Source: Oryzias latipes
Taxonomy: Eukaryota > Chordata > Actinopteri > Beloniformes > Adrianichthyidae
Assembly (NCBI RefSeq): GCF_002234675.1
Contig: NC_019867.2
Location: forward strand, 29,625,166-29,689,165
Direction of reading: 5' to 3'
Length of the DNA stretch: 64,000 bases
Below the pieces are notes generated by a model. That model saw only the letters and a list, made by a program, of their open reading frames with translations. It did no database searches and was not told where the DNA came from. The translations under genes and the position numbers were made by a program. Below are positions 24,636-36,565 of the stretch, in pieces (within the stretch, counting starts at the first letter, position 1; every line of letters starts with the position of its first letter).

Positions 24636-25080
24636 GCCCAAGTCCACAATTTTTTCAAAATAAAGATATTATCTGTTCTATGGTCTTCAAGGGAAAAGCT
24701 ATCTGATTATGTGCAAAAACGTACCAAGTCTGTTGTAATGGATTGACTATGCTTGACATTTAAAATGCATTAAGTGCCAAATTCCTTGACTTAGGCCTCT
24801 CTTGCATGGGTTTAGCTTTATCCCATAGATGGCAGCACTAGTTATCCAATATGGCAGCGCCCCTGTTTAATTCAAGAAGGGCCCAAGTCCAGAGACTTTA
24901 GTTTGCTAGTCCTCTGAAACGATAAAGGGGAGGTGCTTCCTATTATAGCATTTGTAAGCTATGAACTGGTGCTAAATCTGGGTAAAGTATTAATCATTTG
25001 GCGTGGTCTCCCTTTAAGCTATGCAATTAAATTCATTTCCCGGAAAAAAACAAACCTCTTGGACTTGGGCCCTTATTGAA
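24636..25080. repeat. GGGCCCAAGTCC inverted and direct repeats
   Basis: GGGGCCCAAGTCCAC at about 24640 and AAGGGCCCAAGTCCAGAG at about 24877 are direct copies. CTTGGACTTGGGCCCTTATT at about 25057-25076 is inverted. The inner inverted pair (about 24870-25080) bounds a roughly 200-bp segment with TTCAAG/TTGAATTC at its margins, like a MITE. The family is unknown to me. Confidence 0.5.
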
Positions 25081-26815
25081 TTCACAGATTCAATTGTTTC
25101 TTGTCAAGGCTGGATGAGGGCACACAAGATCAGTTTTTTCCTGTTTTGTGGCTGGGATGAACTTGCATGTGATGTGGATGAAGTCCTCTGGTCTGACCCG
25201 GCACAGAGATAACATGGTGAGGTGCAATTAGTGTGAACCTGGGCTTGCAGTACAAATAAAAAAAGAAGTCCTGAAAACGAACTAACTCTCATTTTTTGTG
25301 GGGTAAAAGTGGGTGTGTAGGTGGGTGTGTGGGGTTGTTACCATTCTTTCTTGTATAGTCTGTTGCGTTTGCTGTGTGTTTGCTTGTTTTGACGACAGTC
25401 TTCATTGTGACCTCAAAGTGAGCTTTAACTCGACAGTCGAGTATTTTGTATGGTTGGCCTATATTCTGAAAATCGTGTTTGGTGAAATTGGCTTTGGAGA
25501 ATGTGTCTTAGTAATAGGAAAAAAACTGCTAAACCAGATTATTCTGAGTAAACCACAAAATAAACACAGCAATGTCTCTTCAAATCAGATTTCATCTATT
25601 CGTCCACCAACCTAAACTCCATCACACAGAGAAGAAACGGGATCCAGACTTCTAAATACAATGAGGTGAACTGAAAAACTGTTGAGATCAAAGGAATCGC
25701 AACCTGAAAGTCATGGAGCAAAATCATCAGAATGGAACATTTAGTGTGATGTGTAAGAAAAAAGAATAGTCAGAAGTGATGAGGATGGAAGAAGGGTTCT
25801 GTGGAAACAGCAGCAGCTTCTCACTGAGAGACTCAGGAGACGAGGAGATGCAGCCCTGCTTTTCTATGTTCAGGCATGAAAACAGTCAAGTTTGAGTGAG
25901 ATTCAAAAATCACTCCGGTCTCGTTAACTCGACAATCACTTAAGGAAGCTCTTTCCCCATGATTCCATTCAAACCTTGATTTTTGGATCACGGCTCTGAG
26001 TCGGTTTATTAAATGATTTGCGTATTACAAAACACAAACTACAAAATTTAGAAAAATCCTTTTTAACTTTTAAGTGAAGGTTCTCATTTGTCCGTTCTTA
26101 AATCAGGGTCATTTGGACCTGGTTTTTTATAGAAGAAATTTACCTCTTACCCAAGAGGCTTTTTCAATCCTGCAGTGGTGCTGGCATGAGAGTTTGGTTT
26201 TTACTTTTGGTGACACCGGCAAACAGAATGCTAAAGTTAGTTTGTTAGGGTCCCTGGGCCGAAGTCAAGAGAAGCTGTGATAGTGGTCGTTGACTGTCTA
26301 TTGTCCTTGGTCGAGGGGAGGCAGGGGGACAGTTGATCCCCTTCTGTTGAGCACATTCCCATGCTGAGGATCTAAGGGGATGTGGTCTGTCCTTTTTTGG
26401 GTTTCAAGTGTTGACATTCATAAATTACCTGGACAAAGTGGGTGTGACCCATGAAAAGGCCTTACATCCGGCTCCAGCAAAATGAAGCGGCTGTTTTTCC
26501 ACGATACGAGCACTGCCTTTTGGATCCAGTTGACATTGATTGGTCCAAGTTGCTCTGAGTCACGTTTCTAGGGCAACTACTGCCGCCAGTGGGTAGCACA
26601 TGCTTTTACTGATGCATCTGTTTGGTCAGTTTTTAACTTGAATAACTTGCGATAAAGAAAAAAATATCATGAAAAATTAGGATTAGCAGGACAATGTTAA
26701 GAAAAAGGTATCAGAGCAAGAATGGTGCTTTTTTCTAATAGAATGGCAGAATGGCAACAGCTGTTTATTAATCTATAAGTCTATTGGACTTTGACTTCTT
26801 GGAGCCAGCGGGTAC
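25081..26815. other. Gene-free stretch with a Penelope-type 3' relic
   Basis: No supported exon. At about 26080-26180 the minus strand reads like the 3' region of a Penelope-like element (GAAAAAGCCTCTTGGGTAAG, followed by GTCCAAATGACC); it may belong with the relic at 26820-27420. Confidence 0.4.
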
Positions 26816-26819
26816 TTCC

Positions 26820-27420
26820 TGTTTGGAATGCAAGGGGGAGGAGTCAGTATGTCCTGTGATATATACTGCCAATGGTTTCAACAGGCTGTTGTAGATGGAA
26901 GGATGTCCCCTTCCGAGCTAGGGATGGGGACATCCTCGTCCACAAAGGAGTGGAGAGTTACCTTTAAATGGAGGAGTACTGTGGTCTCAGTTCCGTTGGA
27001 GTTGGCCCTGCAATCTTGGTACAGCCTTTTTTGCAAGGGCTGTTTGGTTTCCCCGATGTACTGTTCATTGTAGTCGTTATTGTAATGGATGGAGTACACC
27101 ACATTACTCTGTTTATAACTAAGAATTACGTCCTTGGGAGGAACCAAATTTTGCCTGAGGGTGTTCACAGATATGAAGTGGACAGGGATGTTGTGTTGGT
27201 TGAAAATCCTTTTTAGTTTTTCTGCCAGGCTGGTGAGCTGAGAAATGACAACATCCTCCTGATTGGCTCTTGTTCTTTTGTTTCATGTTTCCACGATTGT
27301 TGGGATTTGGCAAAACCCAGTTGGGGTGTCCACAAGTCCTGAGGGCTTTCCGAACATGCTTTCTTCCTTCCCTTGGTGGTTGTGGGCCCTTCTTTGGCTT
27401 GGTGCTGTAGGGTCCTTATA
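26820..27420 (-). mobile_element. Penelope-like element, GIY-YIG endonuclease relic
   Basis: On the minus strand, 27168-26878 encodes SNVVYSIHYNNDYNEQYIGE, then KQPLQKRLYQDCRAN and LLHLK. This is the C-terminal GIY-YIG nuclease of Penelope-like retroelements (VVY...YIGET..PL..R). Upstream at about 27420-27170, in another frame, are RKALRTCGHPNW and NPNNRG, typical of the linker before that domain, so there is a frameshift near 27165. Reverse transcriptase is absent: a 5'-truncated, inactive copy. Confidence 0.72.
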
Positions 27421-29458
27421 ATTAGCTAACTATCAAGTAACAATAAAGAAACATATTTTAGTTGTTTTATATTAAACGTGTAATGCAATAAAACAATAAA
27501 TACTAAGTATTTCCTAAATTTTCTGCTTACATTTAAATACGTGTTTTACACTTTCAGCGAAGACCTGACGGTACGCTGTAGGGATGCAGCGAACTACTTT
27601 CTCCACCATCTGGTTCAATGGTGCAAAATACGGTTCGGTTTCACACTCAGAATTGTGGCATCCCTTACAATTGGAAAATTTGTAAGAAGCACTGATTCAA
27701 CTGGGACGTCTCTTAAACCAAAAAAGTAAGATTATTGATCAGCTCCGTCATTCTGTGACCTTCAGGTCAGTGAACGCCTCACGTGATTGGACATAATTGA
27801 TGCTTTGCTTTTTTTTACGTTGCTCATTGGAGGAGTTTGTGGCCTCCCCAGGGGGTCAGTGTGCGTTTTTTGCTGTGCAGAGGAAACTCCTCGTTTACAA
27901 ATACCTCAATTCCAGTTTTTAAAGCATCCGGAGCGCTCAGCAGGAGAACAAGCTCACTTTTCCATTAAACCAAACAAAGGCTGCTTGAAGCATTTACAGA
28001 AGAAGCGGTTCCTGCTGGAGCGACTCGGTTTACACGTTTTGATCTCATCAACAAAAACACAGATTTGGTTTGGGATAAATTTGTTTACAGATATACATCC
28101 TGAGTGCGTTAGATGCAGAGCGTTCTGAGTAGCCGTTAATCCTCTTCACGCTTTCACAAAAGCTGCATCAGAAAATCTCTATGAGCAGCTCAGAGTGTGA
28201 ACGCAGCCGCTTCAGACCTGGGTGTATATTTAGAGGGTTCTACTGACCTCAGAGATGCTGAAATTACTGCTGTGAGAGTAAGGAGACCAAAAAAGATCTC
28301 ACCTCAGTGAAGAGGAGTTAAAGACAAAGAGTCGTTACAACTGCAGCTTTTTCCTGCAGATGTGTCACTGCAGATTCAGATCAGAATGTCCTCCTGGTTG
28401 TGTCGGCTTCTGCTCGGTTTTCTAATAATGCTTTGATCCGCAGTGGTGTGTTTGTGGACAGGGATGGGTTTTTGAATCAAATGCTGTAAAATTCTGCAGA
28501 AGTAAATCTCATTATGTTTGATCAAATGGCTTCAGGAGCCTCAGATTTCATATCATAAATATGATGATCGCACCAAAATGACTAAACATCCTCCTGAAAC
28601 CGTGGCTGTTTATTTATGAAAAGCCTCATCTGACCACACCGGATCAGCAGAGTGACAGCAGCTTTAGTCTAGCTGGAGGGGTGGGGGTCTCTACCATCAG
28701 ACTGGTTGGAAGAAAGCTGATAAAACAGGAAAGCTAATATCTCTTTGCCTCAGTTTCCATGCCCATTCAATGTGATTTCCTGGAATCTATTTTTACACTC
28801 CGTCTCTCATAAATGAGGTGTTATGATGAAGATTACAGACCAAACTCAGCTTTAGCAGAATCTGTGACTTTATTGCCTCATCATGGTTGTTCAGTCCAGT
28901 TTTATTTTATTTATTTTTTCCATGTAAATAAAGTTCAGTGACTGTCATAATAGCTGAAAGTAAATCTGTGCCACAGAACTTGTGCTTTTATCAGCCTCGT
29001 GTTTTTTCTGCTTTTCTGTTTTTAGTGGCTTCATGAAAATAGATTAACTATGACCAAAGAAACATTCCTATATTTTACTTACCATTGATTTATCATTTAC
29101 CACTATAATGTTATCAGTGTTGCCATTGGGCAGTTTCCCCCCTGGTTTATGCTGATTAACTGGAAAAATGGTGGATGTAATACCATTAAAAATGTCTCAA
29201 AGTTGGACTTTCAATCACAAATGCTAATTACGGCTAATTAATCACTGATTAACATTTGGGCTGGAAAACTGCGACTCCATCAAGCAACACTGACTACTGT
29301 CAATGTTTAAGAGACAACTGTTTGCTTCAATTTGATTTAAATTATCTTCTGGTTAAGATTGGACAGACAGGCAGGCAGACGGACGGACAGACAGACACTT
29401 GATGTCTTAGCTTGACATTTTCATTCATAGAACAAAAATTGGCTGATTGGACGTAATG
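27421..29458. other. Gene-free stretch upstream of lox
   Basis: No coding exon I can support. A 113-codon frame at 27787 lacks any recognizable domain. Distal lox regulatory sequence could lie here, but nothing in the sequence proves it. Confidence 0.35.
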
Positions 29459-29658
29459 TAACCCTTGTGCTATCCTAGGCACTTTAACGTTGGGAGTTGG
29501 GTCATCTAGACCCAATAGACAGTGCGCTGAACCTTTTTTCTTCAATGATTTGTGATCTTTACTGGTGTCCATGGATAACATGAAATCTTTCCACCTTTAT
29601 CCACCTTTGTCATGGTAGGGAGAACACGTCAATATCATCTAAGATAGCACAAGGGTTA
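29459..29658 (+). mobile_element. MITE copy 3, intact, in the lox 5' flank
   Basis: A 200-bp element with TA|ACCCTTGTGCTATC at the left and GATAGCACAAGGGT|TA at the right. It is the cleanest copy in the window and serves as the reference for copy 2. Its right end is only 180 bp from the lox start codon, so it lies in or next to the proximal promoter. Confidence 0.9.
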
Positions 29659-29837
29659 AAGCTGTACATACTCTTCTGCAGGTATCAAATGTTTTACCAG
29701 CTGAAGGGTCAATAAGAGTTAAAATCAAGAAACTACAGAAGGCTGTTTCATTCAAAGTCCTCCCCCCTGTCCTCCCCCCGCCTGTACAGTGACCTGGAGC
29801 TCAGAGCTGCACAGCAGCTCCTCACTCTAACAATATC

Positions 29838-32800
29838 ATGAAGCTGTCCTCTTCTTTGCTGCTCTTTTTTGCTCAGTTTTGTGTTTTCCTGCGCGATGCC
29901 TGCGCGCAGGAAGCAGCTGAGGACGCGCTCCGGCGTGGGTTGACATGGCAACACAACGGGCAGGTCTTCAGCATCCTGAGCCGCGGCTCCCGGTACCGTC
30001 CGGCTTCGAGGAGGCAGACAGAGCCCCCCAGCAGCGACGACGCCGTTGTCGTGGTCCGCAACAACAACGATACCGCTGCGTCCCGGGGATCTCCGCGCGT
30101 CCCCGCCTCCAGCAGCTCCGCGCAATTACGCGTGCTGGCGCGGCAGCAGGCGCCTCAGGCTGCCGCTGGCGGCGACGCTCCCGCGGTGAACCGAGAGGAC
30201 ATGATGGTGGGAGATGATCCGTACAACCCGTACAAGCAGCAAGGCTACAACAACCCTTACTACAACTACTACGACTCCTACTACAGACCGCGAATGCGGA
30301 GCCCGCAGCGCCACGGATACGGGACCAGATACCACCAGAACGGTACGGATCCGATTCAGAACCAGAACGATTCTGACAGGGAGGGAGATTCAATTGACTA
30401 AATAATACTCTTTAAAGTCTGGTTTCATATACAACTTTGGAACAAAATTAAGTAACTCAAAGAATAAAAGTCAGAGTGGACAAACGAACAGTTTCGTTTC
30501 ACATCCAGAATTTAAAATTCTGCATTGATTGTAAACATCCAAACAGCTGTTTGTTGTGATTTGTGTCTAAAAACTCCAGATATTTCAGTTCCACGTTCCT
30601 GATTTTTCAAGTGAGACTTTTGAGAAAAGAACGGATTTTAGATTTCAAAAACTCACGAGAAAAACACACAAACCGGTTAAAGCTGCAGCCCGGAACGCCC
30701 CCCACTTCCAGGTATCCCCTTGACGTCAGGACTACAGCTGTGATGTCATACTTTGATCCAAAATGATCAAAAACTGTTATCTGTTTTGTTTGAAGTTTGA
30801 TGTTTCTGTGCATGCCCTGGACAGAAGAGGTTCAGCATCTCTGCTGACATGATGCTTTTGTGGTTGTCATGGTGATGTCGTTTGGTACCTGGAGCCAGCC
30901 TTTGTCGTATTTTTTGCTTTTATGAATTTCTTTTTAATCATCTGTAAAAATTGTTGCTATATGAAGATTTCACAATTGGTGGTTAATTATTATAGAAGCT
31001 AAAATAACTTTAAATGACATCTTTATCATGTTTGATGTTTAATGTAAATATAAAACTACCTATTAAGGGTCTCTACAGCAGTTAACCTTTACAAAGGTTT
31101 TTGGATAGTAAAAATAGAAATTTGGTTGTCATCATTAAGTTTATTATTGATCAGACAAAATATTTGAATACCGTAAACATTGATTTGTTGTTGATTTATC
31201 TTAAAGTCCCCCTTTAATCAACTACATTAAAAGCGTTCCCAGTGGTCTTTTAATTATGATGATACAGTTTTTAGTCAAAATAAAAAAAACCTGAATGATA
31301 GCACATTAAACAGTAACAGCTCCTCTGCATGCCACTTCATCATTTGCCATATCATTTTGCCAGCTTTCAACTCAGACATAAACGGTTTATTAGTGAATGA
31401 AACCCAGAGCCCATGTTCCATAATTGAATTTACAAAAAGAGATGCGTTTGTTTGTTTGATTGGCAGGTGGGTGGACCAGTGATTGGACTCATACATTTTT
31501 ACTTTACTCCGTCCCACCTAATTGCCAAATTTTGGAACGACTGTAGTCATTATGCTCAACCCACTTTGCCCTTTTCTCTGTTTGCAATTATGGGTGAGGT
31601 CAGAGATTATGAGAATAGAGATTACTTTGAATAAAGCCATCCATCCATCTTCCAAACCTGCCTAATCTATTTCGGGGTCACAATGTTGCCGGAGCCTAAC
31701 CCCCTAATTTGAGCATTGGCGGGGGTACACCCTGAACAGTTTGACAATCACACTCTCTCGTATTCACACCAAGGGACAATTCACAATCACCAATTACCTT
31801 TTTTAACATGTGTTTGAACTGTGGGATGAAGCCAGAGCACCCAGAGAAAATCCACACATGCACGAGGAAAGCATCCAACCTACACACAGACAAGGTCTCG
31901 CCAGGATTGAAAAACAGCATCTGCTGTGAGACGAGAGCGCTTGACTGCAATCAATAAATATAAATAAGATGGGCAAAGCCCTTGCCTTTATTGAAAACAG
32001 AGAAGTGGCCGGGAAAAACCTGTTAGTAATTTGATAATGCTTACAACAAAATTTTACAGCTGGGGATGCCGCATGTCAATCAAGAGGCTGCACTCCTAGT
32101 TGGTAACTCATAATGGTTAGGTGAAGGGTTGGGGGTGTGGTCACTAGCAGGAACATGACTGACAGCTGACAAGTTGTTTTTTTTTTACCCGAGATTTATT
32201 GAGCCTCTCTACAGGAATAACCCTTCATGGACGGCTTTGCTTTGATCGCAGGGTTGCCGGACTTGGTTCCTGATCCGACCTACATCCAGATCGCCACCTA
32301 CATCCAGAGGGCGCCAATGTACAACCTGCGCTGCGCGGCAGAGGAAAACTGCCTCTCTTCGTAAGGTTCCACGCCGTTGCAAAAGTTCCTTGTTGTTGTT
32401 CCTTGTGCTATCTTGTGGGGTCCAGGTCCCACTCCCAATCAGATCTGTCACAGGGTCACAATCACACCATGAAAAATTAGCCTAAGCATGTTTTTGGATG
32501 GTGGGAGGAAGCCCGAGTCCCCAGAGAAAACCCACACATGCATGGGGAAAACATGCAAACTCCACACAGAAAGGTCCCCATTGATCTTCTGTTTCAGGTC
32601 CCCCAGCTGGGACTTTAACCAGGGGCTTTCTTGCTGTGAGGCAATAGCGCTAACCACTGCACCACCGTGCAACCATGAATACCGTGCAGATGTATTCAGA
32701 AATTTGTTAATAACCCCGGCCGAACCATACGACTTTTTGCCCCCTTTTGGTTGTAGGTCCAAAGAAAAATGGAATGGACCAGTTATTTGATTGGCAGGAG

Positions 32801-35800
32801 GTCATTCTGACAAAAGAAAGCGCCAAACCAGCACCAGCGCATTCCTCTTTGAATGACTTGTAGATACAAAAAATCAAAAGCCAAGCGGGAAAACGTGCTG
32901 CTGGACGACCTCCGTTGTTATTTTTGTTGATTGCTTCGCTTTTGCTGTAGTGGCAACACCATGGTGCAAAGCTACTAATTGGTTAACTCTGGGCCATGGC
33001 GGTCAAACTTTAAGTGGAAACGCTCACTTGAATTACCTGAACCATTCTAAACCAGACTGGACCGTGCCATTCCGCTCAGTGGCAATGAGGCTCTAGTCTG
33101 TAAAAGAACGTTTTAGAGTGATTACACAAGACTGGAACAAATATCACTCTCATGAATCATTTTCCTGATATAACTTGAATGATCAGAAAATCACAAGGCA
33201 AAAAGTCATCCAGCAGGCATTAACTTCAAATTTGAGTTTCTGTTATCCGTATGAGTGCTGATGATGAGAAGTGAAGAAGTAAAAAGCTTTCATCTCTCTC
33301 TGCTTCTTGTCTGGGACCAGCTCGGCTCGTTATGCGAGGGACTACGACACCAGGGTTCTGCTGAGGTTCCCCCAGAGGGTGAAGAACCAGGGAACGGCAG
33401 ACTTCCTGCCCAGCAAACCTCGATATGCCTGGGAGTGGCACAGCTGCCATAAGTAAGTACTTGCTTCACCTGTCAGGGGTGGAGATGTGGGTGGCGTTTC
33501 CATCATTATCCCGTTCCATCATTATTCAAGACCATTACTTCTTTGGAATCGCCTGAACCAGACTGGAACAACTTCACATTTTATTAGACGTAGGCTAATG
33601 TTTCTTGTGGTCTTTAATTCTAAGCACTTAGGACAGAATGGATGTTGAAGCTAGTCTCATTTCTTTTAAAGTCGGCATAAAAGTAACACATCATAGTGAT
33701 GGGGCAAACATTTGGTGGCTTTGGTTGCTCCTCCTCTTCATCGGCGTGTTTCTCTGTGCTTCAGTCACTACCACAGCATGGACGAGTTCAGCCTCTACGA
33801 GCTGCTGGACTCGCGCACCCAACAGCAGGTGGCCGAGGGCCACAAGGCCAGCTTCTGCCTGGAGGACACTTCCTGTGACCCCGGATACTACCGCCGCTTT
33901 GCCTGCACCTCCCACAGCCAGGTGCGCTCCACCTGCCAAACAGATTAGGACAGCACTGGGCGGCAGGGTGGCCAATGATCGGAGGTTCAGCGGTTCGATC
34001 CCCGCTCTCCCCAGCCAAACCGTTGTTGTGTCCTTGGGCAAGACACTTCACCCTCCCTGCCTCCAGTATGGATCCACTGGTGTGTGAATGTGCATTAATG
34101 TCAGAGGGTCAGAGGGGCCGCAGACACATTCTGACAGCCATGCCCCAGGGCAGCTGTGGCCACATCACATCACCAAGTATGAACGAGGAGTGAATGAATA
34201 ATGGACACATTGTTCGCGCAGGAAAATCCAATCCATCATTGTTATTACTATTACATTCCATGAGTGATTCCTGACTTTGAGGCATTCTTTGGTGCAAAAA
34301 TATTATCACTTCAAAGTTTTTTCAAATCTATAAAACTAAAGCTGTTTTTTTGTGTGTGTGATCTTCTTTCCTGTTTGCGTTCAGGGTTTGAGTCCAGGAT
34401 GTTACGACACGTACAACTCCGACATTGACTGTCAGTGGATCGACATCACCGACGTGGCGCCTGGAAGATACATCCTCAAGGTCCCGATTATGGCACAGCT
34501 TGACATCAAAATGGGTTTTGTGTTCATAACTAAAGTTCTTTATAACAATGACATGACACTGTTCTAGCTTTAAATTCAATCCACTTTTATTTTGAGAGCA
34601 CATTTTAGAAACAGACCTGATCAGGAGGTAACAGTTGCTGGGTTGGCTCCACCAGCACCGTAACCCTTGTGCTGTCCTATGGGGTCAAGATGACCATTGA
34701 CGTGTTGTCCCTACCATGACAAAGGTGGATAAAGGTGGAAAGATTTCATGTAATCCATGGACACCAGTGAAGATCAGCGCGTCTAGATGACCCAACTCCC
34801 AATGTTAAAATGTCTAGGATAGCACAAGGGATAAAAGGGAATTCAGCGGGATGAATCTTAATTTAAGTACTGAATTAAAGATCTAACCAACAAGAAAGAA
34901 AAACAGGAAAAGTAGAAAGAATCAGTATAAATAAATGTATTGTGAAACGGATGAAGCCTCAATATTCTAAAAATGGGTGTGATTAAACTGCGGGATATCA
35001 TCACATCTAAATATCGTGTCAAACAGCCACTTCGTACAATTTGCACATGTTGCACGGATTAAAATTGGTCATACATGAACATATGTGGTAAAGTAAATAA
35101 AAATTGTGGTCTTTACGTGATATTTTCACAGATTATATTGCAAATGAATCTCGTTAAAACCAAGCAAGAAGTACGAATAGACCACAAAGAACACGTGAAC
35201 CCGCCCTTTCTTGAATTTCTTCACTTTGGCATTTGGAAAACTGAGCAGAAATCACATCAGTACCACGGTCAGCTCCCGTACTCGCCATGCTTTGTTTTCA
35301 TCAAACAGTCGGATTCCCTCGGACCGCACCACTTCCAAGTCAGCTGCTAGGTACCAGCTGTACCTGGCCCCCTCCGATGACCCGCCTTCTGTATGGCGCC
35401 GGACGCCGTCCGGCGAGAAATCCAACTCCATGCCCGGATGAGGGGTGCGGGAGACCCCACTTGCAGTGACTTCAAAATAATGACATCTGTACTGTGCAAA
35501 AGTGGCTGAATTGGCTTCAGTTGGTTGAAGCATATGAGCAAAATGTTAATCATGTCGCAGGTTTTGGTGTCTCCAAATCAATATTTCATGTTTTTCAACA
35601 ATTATTATTAACAATTATTGGGCGGCAGTGGCTCAGGCGGTTGAGCGCGTCGTCCAATCAAAGGGTCGGCGGTTCGATCCCTGCTCCCCCCCAGCCAACT
35701 GTCATTGTGTCCTTGGGCAAGACACTTCACCCTCCTTGCCTCTAGTCTGTCTCCACTGGTGTGTGTATGCGCATGAATGATCCCGGTGATGGTCAGAGGG

Positions 35801-36565
35801 GCCGTAGGCGTGAACTGGCAGCCACGCCTCTGTCAGTCTGCCCCAGGGCAGCTGTGGCTACAACAGTAGTTTACCATCACCAAGTATGAATGAGGAGTGA
35901 ATGAATAATGGACACAATGTAAGTGCTTTGAGTGTCTTGAAAAGTCCAATCCAATCTATTATTATACTATTAATTGAATAATTTGTTATTCTGACACTTG
36001 CAAACAGAAGGATTCTGTCATCCTGACAGGTGACCGTAAACCCAAGGCAGCAGGTTCCAGAATCCAACTTTAACAACAACGTGGCTCAATGTGACGTGCA
36101 GTACACGGGCACGGCGGCGCACGTGTCCGGGTGCACCATGACAGGGTAAGAATGGCCAACTTCCTACAATGACTTAATCTGAGCTCAGGCTTCCATGTCT
36201 CTGGAGCACCTTCCCACTTAAAATGAGACTTTGTTGGATTTGAGTCTCTAATTACCTGAAACAAAGGTCAACCTGTGACCCTGCAAGGCCTACAGCTGGG
36301 AACTGGTTAGCAGCAATGCTGTGGAAAACCCTTTGATTGACATCTTACAGCTAAGACGTCTGCCTGGTCTGGAACCACTGACAGAAAAGGGGCTTTCAGG
36401 GCAGGTCCTGCTCAGGGTTCGCCCGGCCGTCTCAAAATTCAGACCAACTTAATGAAAACGCCAAATCCTGAGCTTCCCTTCTGTCTGAGTCTACAGGATT
36501 CAGAGAGCCCAGAGAGCAAACAGGAGGCCTGTCACTCATCATGTTTGTCTCTGTTCAGTTACTGA
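29838..36565 (+). CDS. lox: Lysyl oxidase (protein-lysine 6-oxidase), seven coding exons
   Basis: Coding exons: 29838-30342, 32252-32360, 33321-33452, 33765-33921, 34385-34480, 36030-36145, 36559-36565; all introns are GT-AG. The frame holds across every junction and gives 373 residues. Residues 1-23 are a signal peptide. A propeptide follows, with [12 protein letters not shown] at 122-133, matching the BMP1 cleavage site (Gly125-Asp126), and Tyr-rich sequence beside it. The catalytic domain has copper ligands H248, H250 and H252 ([11 protein letters not shown]) and the lysyl-tyrosylquinone pair K276 (EGHKASF) and Y311 ([11 protein letters not shown]), all conserved. The secreted enzyme oxidises lysines of collagen and elastin to aldehydes for cross-linking. 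Exons of 109, 157, 96 and 116 nt agree with what I recall of mammalian LOX; the last exon adds only Gly completion, Tyr and the stop. The start is the first ATG before a clean signal peptide. No TATA box is evident. Confidence 0.97.
31640..31960. repeat. Interspersed retroposon-like repeat in lox intron 1
   Basis: Begins with CCATCCATCCATCTTCC and contains GCCAGAGCACCCAGAGAAAA then CACACATGCACGAGG. These are motifs of a very common fish repeat that also appears at 32454-32680. Probably a LINE or SINE 3' region. Confidence 0.6.
32454..32680. repeat. Same repeat family in lox intron 2
   Basis: GGAGGAAGCCCGAGTCCC, AGAGAAAACCCACACATGC and ACATGCAAACTCCACACAG mark the family seen at 31640-31960. 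The end (GCGCTAACCACTGCACCACC) resembles the usual family terminus. Confidence 0.65.
33956..34220 (+). mobile_element. tRNA-derived SINE (second family) in lox intron 4
   Basis: B box GGTTCGATCCC at 33992, then TTGGGCAAGACACTTCACCC and CCCCAGGGCAGCTGTGGC, ending GAATGAATAATGGACAC. It is a slightly shortened copy of the element at 35620-35955. Confidence 0.8.
34661..34833 (-). mobile_element. MITE copy 4 in lox intron 5
   Basis: TA|ACCCTTGTGCTGTC to GATAGCACAAGGGA|TA, in the orientation of copy 1. About 25 bp shorter than copy 3, missing part of the interior around AATCATTGA. Confidence 0.85.
35005..35170. mobile_element. Related left end of the TIR element of 16021
   Basis: GTCAAACAGCCACTTCGTAC and GTGGTCTTTACGTGATATTTTC resemble 16028-16070 and 16113-16140 (GTGGTCTTTCCGTGAAATATTC). 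A partner right end in lox intron 5 was not found. Confidence 0.5.
35620..35955 (+). mobile_element. tRNA-derived SINE (second family) in lox intron 5
   Basis: Starts GGGCGGCAGTGGCTCAGGCGG (A box TGGCTCAGGCGG) with B box GGTTCGATCCC at 35671, followed by the family body shared with 33956-34220. It is flanked by similar ATTATTATTA/ATTATTATAC tracts, which could be the target duplication. Not a functional tRNA gene: no cloverleaf 3' half. Confidence 0.85.

Noticed and set aside
29968..30393. Open frames antisense to lox exon 1
   Set aside because: Long open antisense frames are expected from the GC-rich propeptide exon; no domain.
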